Assembly (NCBI GenBank): GCA_937859855.1
Contig: CALMAR010000508.1
Span: 5,788 to 19,716 of the forward strand
From: an uncultured Kineosporia sp.
Lineage (GTDB): Bacteria; Actinomycetota; Actinomycetes; Actinomycetales; Kineosporiaceae
Direction of reading: 5' to 3'
DNA: 13,929 nt
Shown: positions 6,327 through 12,042 of the stretch, piece after piece
Layout of the letters: every line of letters starts with the position of its first letter
Position numbering within the stretch: position 1 is the stretch's first letter
Notes under the pieces: model-generated
Database searches by the model: none
Told to the model about the DNA's origin: nothing
What the model saw: the letters and a program-made list of their open reading frames with translations, nothing else
Program-made: the position numbers and the translations under genes

Positions 6327-6828
6327 TGACCGCCTGCGGCAGATCGAGCAGCAGCTCGTAGAGGTTGAGCGTTCGTCGATTTCCCTGCGTCAATCGATCG
6401 ATGGGCTGCGGGTCCCGCTGGACGTGCTGGCGGAGGTGCAGACCGAGCAGCGGGAGATCCGCAGGCAGGCAGAGTCAGCGGAACGGAAGGCTGCCGCCGC
6501 GCAGGATCTGGCGAGCATCCGCGACTACCGGACCAAGCGAGTGCTGCGCCTGGTTGCCGCAGGCGGTATTTCGCTTCTGTTGCTTGTGACGTTCCTGACG
6601 TTCACGTCCTTGATTCAGCACGTCAATTCTTTGCTCGCCGCGCAGGATGCGGCCCGGTACGCGGGATGCCTGACCCGGAATGAGGCGGTGACAGTAGAGG
6701 TGAACCGTGAGCGGACTCTCGCAGAGGTGGAGCACCTGGGCCCGAAGGTCGCGGCGGCCCACATCGACTCCGCAGCCGCGTTGAGCAAGCTACTCATTGA
6801 TTGCGGCCAGTACCGGGTCAAGCGATGA
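6316..6828 (+). CDS. Membrane protein: N-terminal coiled coil, one transmembrane helix, C-terminal external domain with two Cys
   Basis: A 170-residue protein starting at ATG 6316 behind a very strong GGAGGAGG (6297-6304). Residues 5-72 form a long charged coiled coil ('RLRQIEQQLVEVERSSISLR', 'EQREIRRQAESAERKAAAAQ'). Residues about 77-101 form a hydrophobic helix ('LVAAGGISLLLLVTFLTFTS'). Residues 102-170 form a soluble part with C118 and C163, which might pair if exported. Topology is probably N-in, C-out. The strong ribosome site suggests higher expression than neighbours. The end overlaps the next start (ATGA). It fits a lysis or superinfection-exclusion accessory better than a true holin, since it has only one membrane span and a big cytoplasmic coiled coil. 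Function unproven. Confidence 0.65.
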   Translation: MGGDDRLRQIEQQLVEVERSSISLRQSIDGLRVPLDVLAEVQTEQREIRRQAESAERKAAAAQDLASIRDYRTKRVLRLVAAGGISLLLLVTFLTFTSLIQHVNSLLAAQDAARYAGCLTRNEAVTVEVNRERTLAEVEHLGPKVAAAHIDSAAALSKLLIDCGQYRVKR

Positions 6829-7250
6829 CGGGGATGTCCAGCCATCCGGTGGCTGACTGGTTATTCGCGCTCGAGAACTTCACGATCACCGCCGGGTATC
6901 TGTTCGTCGCGGCGCGGGTGGCGCCCCTGTTCCTGCGCAAGGTTGGAGTCGGCTACTGGTCGACCCGGATCGGCGGGATCGGGTTCTTCCTGCTGTGCGG
7001 GCTGACTCACTTACAGCACGGGCTGATGGCCTTGTTCGGCGGATCCGGCAAAGACATGGCCGCAGAGCCGGTCTCGCACCTCATCCACGCGCCACAGGCC
7101 GTGGCGGTGTGGATGTTCGTGATCGGCCTGTACCTCGAGCTGACCGACGTCAACTGGACGCTCCGCGAGCCCCGGGCGCCGGGCAGCCCGGATCGATCGG
7201 CCAGCGCGGGCGGAGTGCCGCAGCAGGCGCCGCCGGCACACAAGTCCTGA
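6825..7250 (+). CDS. Three-helix membrane protein with ETR1-like sensor-domain pattern
   Basis: A 141-residue protein starting at ATG 6825, overlapping the preceding TGA. Three hydrophobic helices are visible: residues about 10-34 ('ADWLFALENFTITAGYLFVA'), about 48-70 ('GGIGFFLLCGLTHLQHGLMA') and about 88-106 ('QAVAVWMFVIGLYLE'). The tail is hydrophilic, rich in Pro, Ser and Ala. The first two helices follow the order and spacing of the plant and cyanobacterial ethylene-receptor domain: an Asp in helix 1 in the pattern D-[WF]-L-[FI]-A-L-x-x-F-[ST]-I (here D11), and a Cu-ligand-like C-G-x-T-H in helix 2 (C58 and H62). Additional His residues (H65, H85, H88) flank helix 3. In the receptor an essential Tyr lies seven residues after the Asp; here that position is Asn 18. 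No kinase or GAF follows, so it is a stand-alone domain. It may instead be a phage membrane protein that only happens to match. Real gene: high confidence. Function: low. Confidence 0.7.
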   Translation: MTGMSSHPVADWLFALENFTITAGYLFVAARVAPLFLRKVGVGYWSTRIGGIGFFLLCGLTHLQHGLMALFGGSGKDMAAEPVSHLIHAPQAVAVWMFVIGLYLELTDVNWTLREPRAPGSPDRSASAGGVPQQAPPAHKS

Positions 7251-7287
7251 CCGTCACTGACCCCTGCAAACCCTCTTGGAGGTCCTC

Positions 7288-7677
7288 ATGACCAGCCCCG
7301 TAGCCGAAATTCCCGTCCCCGAGCGGTACCGCGCGGTCATCCTCTCTTTCGGTGGCGTCCTGGCCGCAGCGCTCCTGCAGCTGTCCGAAGTGATGGTCCC
7401 GGGCCGTCCGCTGGGAGGGGTCGAAGCGATCACCGTCGCCGTGGCCGCCGTCACCAGTCTGGTGGTGTACTTCCCGGCATCACCTTGGGCCAAGTTCGCC
7501 GCCGCGATCGCGGGAACGATCGGGCAGACACTCATCTCGGCCACGACGGACGGCCAATTCACTGCTGCTGAGCTGCTCACCATCGCCGTCATGGTGTTGA
7601 GCGCGATGGGAATCGGCGCGTTCCCGAATGCACCGGCGCGTGAGACCAGCGCCGCCGCCGGTCCCGGAGGCATGTGA
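7288..7677 (+). CDS. Holin-like membrane protein
   Basis: A 129-residue protein starting at ATG 7288, with a clear GGAGG (7278-7282). It has three to four hydrophobic segments: residues about 15-36 ('RAVILSFGGVLAAALLQL'), 44-62 ('GVEAITVAVAAVTSLVVYF'), 68-85 ('AKFAAAIAGTIGQTLISA') and 95-113 ('AELLTIAVMVLSAMGIGAF'). A short polar tail follows. Size, multiple spans, position after the lysins and the terminal 'MGIGAFPNAP' pattern are typical of holin or holin-like proteins of actinophages, which open the membrane to release the lysins at a set time. Biochemical proof is lacking, and another membrane protein in the cassette could be the actual holin. The separate strong ribosome site and the short gap before it suggest that it can be translated independently. 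Confidence 0.7.
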   Translation: MTSPVAEIPVPERYRAVILSFGGVLAAALLQLSEVMVPGRPLGGVEAITVAVAAVTSLVVYFPASPWAKFAAAIAGTIGQTLISATTDGQFTAAELLTIAVMVLSAMGIGAFPNAPARETSAAAGPGGM

Positions 7678-7680
7678 CCT

Positions 7681-7785
7681 ATGCCCCCTGAACGCGGCAC
7701 CCGATGGGGACTCACCTTCGTGGCGCTCACTTGGATCGGCATCGCCCTGGCCAACGTGGCCCTGCTCGGGCTCACCACGAACTGA
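7681..7785 (+). CDS. Single-span membrane microprotein
   Basis: A 34-residue protein starting MPPERGTRWGLTF at ATG 7681, three bases after the holin-like gene's stop, with GGAGG at 7666-7670. Residues about 9-31 form one hydrophobic helix ('LTFVALTWIGIALANVALLG') after a positive N-terminus, so it should insert N-in. Lysis cassettes of phages often hold such tiny proteins, which act as antiholin or pinholin partners; here that is a guess from position. It is too short for ordinary gene finders. Confidence 0.5.
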   Translation: MPPERGTRWGLTFVALTWIGIALANVALLGLTTN

Positions 7786-7883
7786 GACACGAATGGTTCT
7801 GGATCCTCACCGCACTGATCATCTTCGCCCCCCTCGCGGGGCTCGCCGTCTACGCCGCGGCCAACGCCTTGATCGGCCGATGA
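7782..7883 (+). CDS. Possible second single-span membrane microprotein with CTG start
   Basis: A 33-codon frame starting at CTG 7782, which overlaps the previous stop (CTGA), and ending at TGA 7881-7883. The peptide would be [M]RHEWFWILTALIIFAPLAG followed by a further hydrophobic stretch ending NALIGR. The hydrophobic helix over residues 6-28 is in one frame only, with no rival in the competing ATG frame at 7793 (which gives a Pro/Arg/His-rich peptide of no obvious sense). CTG starts are rare but known. The frame ends just before the terminator stem. An ATG or GTG start in this frame does not exist nearby. It could be a chance open frame in high-GC DNA. Confidence 0.35.
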   Translation: MRHEWFWILTALIIFAPLAGLAVYAAANALIGR

Positions 7884-7893
7884 ACTAGCGCCC

Positions 7894-7950
7894 AACACAG
7901 AAGCAGCCCCCGCTGACCGGCACTGGCCAGGCGGGGGCTGCGTCTGTGTT
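7894..7950. terminator. Strong hairpin terminator between convergent units
   Basis: An 11-bp perfect stem (GCAGCCCCCGC at 7903-7913 with GCGGGGGCTGC at 7931-7941) has a 17-base loop. One mismatch outside it, an 8-bp stem follows (AACACAGA at 7894-7901 with TCTGTGTT at 7943-7950). A T-rich stretch follows on the plus side (the TTTT run at 7949-7952). It ends rightward transcription of the lysis genes just after the last frame (7883) and lies 32 bases from the stop codon of the leftward gene at 7983, so it can serve both directions. Confidence 0.85.
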
Positions 7951-7982
7951 TTGCGGCAGCTACACCGCTTTCCGCTCTTCGA

Positions 7983-9428
7983 TCACCGGTTCTGGGTGAA
8001 GTCGTCGGACACCCCCGAGCCGACCCGGTGCTGGCGCTTCGAGTCGGCGTACGCCGTCCACGAGGCGACGACCCGCTCACCCTTGGACAGCTGCGAAGAC
8101 AGCTCAGTCTGCTGGCCGCCGCGCAGGTCCTTCACCTGCGTCCGGCCGCCCTCAGTCAGGGCCACCCGGTAGAAGCGGGCTGACGGCGGGATGACGAACC
8201 GGTACACCACGTCGGCGCCGACCTTGCACGCGCAGTGCTTGACCAGGGTCACGTCCGGCCAAGGCGGGCACACCACGATGATCGTGCGGATGGTCCGCCA
8301 CCCGGTCCAGCCGTACCCTGCTCGGGCCCGGTACCGGATCACGGCCTTCTCGCCGTCGGTGACCTTGCCCTGGCCAATGACCAGCGAGACGGCCTGCCCG
8401 GCCGGGACGTTGACCTCGGCCACCTTCCGGGCCCCAGTGAAGGCCTCGAACTGCCGGTCAGCCCGTGAGGCGACGGCGGTGGCCGTGACCTGCGGCTTGC
8501 CCTCGCAGTGCTCGTCGCACTTCGACTCGACCGTTGCGGCTGGGGTCGAGTCGTACCGGCCAGACACCTGCGCCTTGGCCGTCGCGTGCAGCGCGACCCG
8601 GAGCAGGTGCTGGTGGCCAGGCGTCGGCTGGGACCAGATCAGCGCGGAAGCATTCGGCACCGTCACCGTGGCGGTGATCCGGACCGCGCCCGTCGTGGAC
8701 CGCAGGAATCCGACCTCGGCGACGCCACGGTTGTCGGCCTTGAACGGGGCGCCGGTCCGGGTGATTTCCGCGCCCTGGAAGCCCCACAGAACCGCAGCGC
8801 CCGGCTGGGTTGTCACCCGGTACGTGCCCATCTCGCCAGCGCCAGGCCTGGACAGGAACTGTCCCTTAGCGGTCAGCTTGCCCGCGTTGCCGGTGCTGTT
8901 GAGGATCCGGTTGGACAGGTCGAGGGCGGCCGGGTCCTTGGCCCGCATCTGGGCTGCGTAGGACTTGGCCCAGTCGTACCGGTAGTCAGACGACAGCTTC
9001 CGGTTGACGGCGGAGACCAGGGCGGCCATGCCCCGGTTCGAGTCTTTCGCGTACTCCCAGTTGTCGTTGACCATCCGGGTGACCGCTGACCGCAGGGCAG
9101 GGTCCCTGATGAACGACGCTGGCGAGTCACCCGGCTTGAACTTCCCGTCCGGGGTGGCCTTGCCGTAATCCGGGCAGATGCCCTGCTTTCCGTTCAGGAT
9201 CTGCGACCCGATCCACTCGTCCGTGGCGCCACGGGCAGCCGCTTTCGGGCCAGCCTTGAACAGGTAGCCGTGCCGCTGCTCGCTCGAAGCTGCATCGGAG
9301 CGACCTGCGAAAGCCAGGACGCCCACGAACACCGCCACCACTGCGACCACGGCGACCATCAAGACTCGGACCGGCCAACGGCGAGCCGTCCTCGCCTCGG
9401 CCGGGAGTACCGTCTGCGCGCCGCTCAA
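7983..9428 (-). CDS. Large secreted protein of unknown function (probable moron product)
   Basis: A 481-residue protein starting at TTG 9428, whose first bases overlap the stop of the upstream gene. Residues 17-47 are a signal peptide: a positive stretch (ARRWP), a hydrophobic core 'VRVLMVAVVAVVAVFVGVLA' and 'GRSDA|ASS', a probable cleavage site. The mature part starts with 'GYLFKAGPKAAARGATDEW' and a 'GKQGICPDYGKATPDG' motif. A helical region follows (residues about 105-165), then beta-rich repeats of bacterial surface-sandwich type (about 200-480). Six Cys (C85, C304, C308, C387, C399, C401) include close pairs C-x3-C and C-x-C. The Q-G-I-C segment near the N-terminus recalls actinobacterial thioester/adhesin-type domains, but I cannot confirm this. 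It has no LPxTG anchor or C-terminal membrane segment. It is transcribed opposite to the lysis genes, which fits a gene expressed in the lysogen. Confidence 0.72.
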   Translation of the reverse strand: MSGAQTVLPAEARTARRWPVRVLMVAVVAVVAVFVGVLAFAGRSDAASSEQRHGYLFKAGPKAAARGATDEWIGSQILNGKQGICPDYGKATPDGKFKPGDSPASFIRDPALRSAVTRMVNDNWEYAKDSNRGMAALVSAVNRKLSSDYRYDWAKSYAAQMRAKDPAALDLSNRILNSTGNAGKLTAKGQFLSRPGAGEMGTYRVTTQPGAAVLWGFQGAEITRTGAPFKADNRGVAEVGFLRSTTGAVRITATVTVPNASALIWSQPTPGHQHLLRVALHATAKAQVSGRYDSTPAATVESKCDEHCEGKPQVTATAVASRADRQFEAFTGARKVAEVNVPAGQAVSLVIGQGKVTDGEKAVIRYRARAGYGWTGWRTIRTIIVVCPPWPDVTLVKHCACKVGADVVYRFVIPPSARFYRVALTEGGRTQVKDLRGGQQTELSSQLSKGERVVASWTAYADSKRQHRVGSGVSDDFTQNR

Positions 9429-9730
9429 CGGACACCCCGCGCACCGAGGCTGACACCTTGCGCCGATGCGGCGCCGGTCAGGGCCTTCTCCATGGCCAGG
9501 AGCCTCAACTCGACCTGGTGAAACCAGTCGGTGGCGCTGTCAAGGCCACCGGAGGCGAGGTGCAGGAGCCCCATACCGAGGTCGCTGCGGATCTCGGCCG
9601 CGGTCAGGGCCAGGCCGAACAGACTGGCGGGGGACGGCGGGCCCGACTGCGGCCGAGGACCTGGGATCGTGCAAACGGGTGACGCGCCGCTCGCAGATGA
9701 CAATGCGGCGGCGGAAGTAAGTTCGGACAT
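9425..9730 (-). CDS. Small hypothetical protein coupled to secreted protein gene
   Basis: A 101-residue protein starting at ATG 9730, with AGGAG ten bases upstream. Its stop TGA (9425-9427) overlaps the TTG start of the secreted-protein gene, so the two are probably translated together. The N-terminal half is low in complexity (Ala, Ser, Pro, Gly) with one Cys. Residues 40-89 ('LTAAEIRSDLGMGLLHLASG', then 'DWFHQVELRLLAMEKAL') form predicted amphipathic helices. It has no signal peptide or membrane segment. No family recognised. Three overlapping plus-strand frames over the same bases have no supporting signal. It might be a chaperone or regulator of the secreted partner; that is speculation. 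Confidence 0.55.
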   Translation of the reverse strand: MSELTSAAALSSASGASPVCTIPGPRPQSGPPSPASLFGLALTAAEIRSDLGMGLLHLASGGLDSATDWFHQVELRLLAMEKALTGAASAQGVSLGARGVR

Positions 9731-9833
9731 TGCTGCTCGACTCCTACACAGTTGAGTGGCAGGGCGGTCCGGTTAACTCCGATCAAGGGTGTGCAACCAC
9801 CCCGGGGAGCCGGGCCGTTCCTATGGACCTACC

Positions 9834-10343
9834 TCAGCACCATCGGCGGCGGACGCCGGGACCTGAGCGCTGAGCCGATGAATCACCCGACTGGCCGGAG
9901 AGATACTTCGCCGCTGCTTGCAATCGCTGGATGGAATCGGCAAAGCGAGCGATCCCGGTATTGCAGTCAGGGCAAAGCAGACCTCGAACCTGGCCAGTCT
10001 CGTGGCAATGGTCCACCTGTAGCCATTGGACGCTGGCAATCTGTCCATCAGCTCGTGGCCGCCCAGGCCGACGTCGTTCAGCGAACGCTTCGCTGCCTCG
10101 GCGGCAGATCGCGCACAGTCCTTCTTGGCCAGCCGCCATCGCGTCGAATTCGGCAGCGGTAATCCCGTATAGCGCTCTGAGGTTGCTCGATCGCGTGATT
10201 TCCGGATCACGGATCGGCTTCTTCGCGATGAATCCGGCGGTCCGACCAGCGTCCTTGCACTGGTAGCACCTATCGGAAGCGCTATTGATCTCTGTGTTGG
10301 CGAGTTTCGACTCGCCGCACGCCTGGCACCGCCGCCGCGGCAT
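9834..10343 (-). CDS. HNH endonuclease, recombination endonuclease VII-like
   Basis: A 169-residue protein whose ATG overlaps the integrase stop (TAATG on the minus strand). An N-terminal zinc ribbon (C6-x2-C9 with C26-x2-C29: 'CQACGESK' and 'CYQC') is followed by 'LYGITAAEFDAMAAGQEGLC' (residues 58-77), which is the entry motif of phage endonuclease VII-like proteins. The catalytic treble-clef is C77-x2-C80, 'LQVDHCHETGQVRGLLCPDC' (residues 108-127) and N128. D111 and H112 match the H/D catalytic centre of the DH-x-H family, with zinc Cys at 77, 80, 124 and 127. Family members resolve branched DNA or cut at cos or packaging sites. As a gene coupled to an integrase it may act in recombination or be an inserted homing-type gene. 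The C-terminal tail (about residue 150 on) is basic and low in complexity. Confidence 0.85.
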   Translation of the reverse strand: MPRRRCQACGESKLANTEINSASDRCYQCKDAGRTAGFIAKKPIRDPEITRSSNLRALYGITAAEFDAMAAGQEGLCAICRRGSEAFAERRRPGRPRADGQIASVQWLQVDHCHETGQVRGLLCPDCNTGIARFADSIQRLQAAAKYLSGQSGDSSAQRSGPGVRRRWC

Positions 10344-11431
10344 TAGAGGCCCAGTTTCATCGCGGCGTTGTGCTTCCAGACGCCACCGTCCTCGGCATAT
10401 CCGCGCATTACCCTGGTGGATTTCCAACCGCCCTGCTTCATGATCTCTCGCTCTTGGGCGTCGTTCGCGTAGGCCTCGGTAGCGAAGCCACGCCTGAGTG
10501 AGTGGCCGCCCCACTTCAGAGCGTCCCGCTCGTCCTTGGCCAACCCAGCGTCCAGAACGCGCCTCTGCACCATCTCCGCGACTGCCCGGCCAGTGATGGC
10601 CTTGCCTCCGGACCGGACCCCGCCATGCCTTGTCAGGCCCGGGAAGGCAACCCCCTCCTGGGCGCCGTAGGCCGATGCCCACGCCTTCCATGCCCGGACG
10701 GGACAGGTGGCCGGCTTCGTGCCGTAGGGAATGCCCTTCGTCAGACCCTCACCGAACTGGTCAGACTTCGAGCGCCGCAACCGGACCTCTAGGCCCTCAT
10801 CAACCTCGATGACGTCGGAGACCAGCAGGCCCTCGATCTCAGACCGGCGGAACGCCCCAGCGAACATGATCAGCAGGATGGCGCGATCCCGCTTCCCTTC
10901 GTCGTCGTGGCCGATGGCCTGAGACAGCTTCAGCAGGGCGTCGGTCCGGAGCGGCTTCTTCTTGGTCGTGGTGATGCCGTCCTCGGCGGCGGCACGGCGG
11001 ATTCCGGCGAGCACCTGACGGACCTGCTGGCACCAGACCAGCTGCTTGTGAGCGACGACACCGGCCAAGCCGTAACTGACGCTGATACTGGACAGCTTCC
11101 GAATGATGGTCGCGGGCTTCAGGTGCCGATTGTGAGCAAGGTCTGTGACGTACAGAGCGATGGTCTCCATGAACACCGGCACGGCCTTGTCGCCTGCTGG
11201 GTACAAGATTCGCCCGTTCTCCTGGCACCAGGCCACGAACAGCCGCCAGTCGGTCGAGTAGGCGCGCCAGGTGTTCGGGGAGAGGGCGTGCTGAGCGTAG
11301 ATCGCCGCCTGCTCCTGGAGCCGCTTGGTCATCTCGGTGACGTCGGGCTGGGTCTGGGCGACGGCGGAGCCGGCCGTCAGGTGCGCCTCGATGTCGTCCA
11401 CTGCCACCTCATGGGGCCTACGTTCCGTCAT
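10343..11431 (-). CDS. int: Tyrosine recombinase (phage integrase)
   Basis: A tyrosine integrase of 362 residues from ATG 11431, or 383 from GTG 11494. Numbering from the GTG, an N-terminal SAM-like core-binding domain (about 60-165, 'LSPNTWRAYSTDWRLFVAWC') precedes the catalytic domain (about 180-383). The active site is visible: R216 in 'AGAFRRSEIEGL', K243 in 'RRSKSDQFG', H331 and R334 in 'GGHSLRRGFATE', W357 in place of the usual second His ('KQGGWKSTRVM'), and nucleophile Y366 in 'VMRGYAED'. It would integrate and excise the phage at an att site. Neither start has a Shine-Dalgarno. I favour 11431 because a sigma-70-like promoter sits just upstream and would leave a near-leaderless mRNA, a common actinobacterial style. 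The following endonuclease gene overlaps the stop codon. Confidence 0.92.
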   Translation of the reverse strand: MTERRPHEVAVDDIEAHLTAGSAVAQTQPDVTEMTKRLQEQAAIYAQHALSPNTWRAYSTDWRLFVAWCQENGRILYPAGDKAVPVFMETIALYVTDLAHNRHLKPATIIRKLSSISVSYGLAGVVAHKQLVWCQQVRQVLAGIRRAAAEDGITTTKKKPLRTDALLKLSQAIGHDDEGKRDRAILLIMFAGAFRRSEIEGLLVSDVIEVDEGLEVRLRRSKSDQFGEGLTKGIPYGTKPATCPVRAWKAWASAYGAQEGVAFPGLTRHGGVRSGGKAITGRAVAEMVQRRVLDAGLAKDERDALKWGGHSLRRGFATEAYANDAQEREIMKQGGWKSTRVMRGYAEDGGVWKHNAAMKLGL

Positions 11432-11444
11432 ATTCGGTGTCTGT

Positions 11445-11472
11445 ATGCTACCAACCTCGATCCGGTAATGAA
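11445..11472 (-). promoter_or_regulatory. Possible integrase promoter
   Basis: On the minus strand, TTCATT (11467-11472) and TAGCAT (11445-11450) are separated by 16 bases, with the ATG at 11431 starting 13 bases after the second box. The second box fits the TAnnnT -10 pattern; the first is a poor -35. If used, the transcript would carry only a few leader bases. It would lie inside the coding region if the longer GTG start is real, so the two readings exclude each other. Confidence 0.3.
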
Positions 11473-11597
11473 CCCTTATCGGCGGTTGGGACACGGGGTT
11501 CGCGCACTCTGATCGGGTAGAATCAAGGCAAGTGCTGACCCTGCCGATGCACGGTGTAGGCGCTTCCCGCCCCGCCCCTCGGCGGTGGCCGATGCGC

Positions 11598-11855
11598 TCA
11601 TGCCGTCGGCGCCGGGGCCAGAAACACAGCCCATCCGTGCCCGGCGCCGACGGTGCGGCAATACTCCTGGGCCTCGTCGTGGCTGTAGAACGTGGCTACT
11701 ACGGTCCCGGGCGGGGTCTGCCAATCTGAATCGAACACCACCCAGATGCCGCCGGCCCGTGGTGCGCCGTGCTGGAAATGGATCCGGGCCAGCTCTGAAC
11801 GCGGAATGGTGACCCGGGCGCCGCCGATCCAGCCGATCACCGAGTCGTCGATCAC
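11598..11855 (-). CDS. Small conserved-looking hypothetical protein
   Basis: An 85-residue protein. The start is GTG 11855 because GAGGAG lies 6 bases upstream and the GTG overlaps the stop of the upstream zinc-ribbon gene (GTGA); the earlier ATGs in the frame lie in that gene's shadow. The protein has mixed alpha/beta character: 'SVIGWIGGARVTIPRSELAR', 'GGIWVVFDSDWQTPPG' and 'ATFYSHDEAQEYCRTVGAGH', which resembles small single-domain proteins with a 'yYsHdEAqeYCrtvG' helix. It has no membrane segment. No function recognised. It sits in the early region, between the integrase and the FtsK-type gene. Confidence 0.65.
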   Translation of the reverse strand: MIDDSVIGWIGGARVTIPRSELARIHFQHGAPRAGGIWVVFDSDWQTPPGTVVATFYSHDEAQEYCRTVGAGHGWAVFLAPAPTA

Positions 11856-11986
11856 GCCTCGCTCCTCTGGCTGCATGCGGCGGTGCCGCCGATCTGGGGC
11901 CGGTGATCGCCCCGGCGCCAACCGCATTCGGGGCACTTCTCGCCCAGCACCTCGGTCAGCTCCGCGTCACTCATTCCACCGTTCAT
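11852..11986 (-). CDS. Mini zinc-ribbon protein
   Basis: A 44-residue protein starting MNGGMSDAELTEVLGEKCPE at ATG 11986, with GGAG about 8 bases upstream; a second ATG at 11974 is possible. It has a C-P-E-C pair (C18, C21), a His (H28) and a further Cys (C38), so it could bind one zinc. Actinobacterial phages and integrative elements often encode such tiny zinc-ribbon proteins in the early region, where they may act as regulators; the role here is not shown. It is too short for standard gene finders. The stop overlaps the next gene's GTG by 4 bases, which supports it. Confidence 0.6.
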   Translation of the reverse strand: MNGGMSDAELTEVLGEKCPECGWRRGDHRPQIGGTAACSQRSEA

Positions 11987-12042
11987 GCCGTGACTCCGAT
12001 CTATGTGCTCCAGCCCGCCGGCTAGGACTTGGCCGAGGGATT

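Noticed and set aside
7894..7950. CRISPR-like or att-type inverted repeat
   Set aside because: A single interrupted hairpin followed by T residues between convergent genes is a terminator; there are no repeated units or spacers.
8191..8961. Plus-strand open frame of 256 codons opposite the secreted protein
   Set aside because: The minus frame has a signal peptide, a coupled start and organised motifs over 481 residues; the plus frame has none of these.
10344..10691. Longer N-terminus for the HNH endonuclease (frame open to 10691)
   Set aside because: The extension runs antiparallel-frame through the integrase gene; ATG 10343 coupled to the integrase stop is the sensible start.
11532..11812. 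Two plus-strand frames opposite the 85-residue hypothetical gene
   Set aside because: No ribosome site, Arg/Pro-rich products; the minus-strand gene has a good Shine-Dalgarno and overlap coupling.
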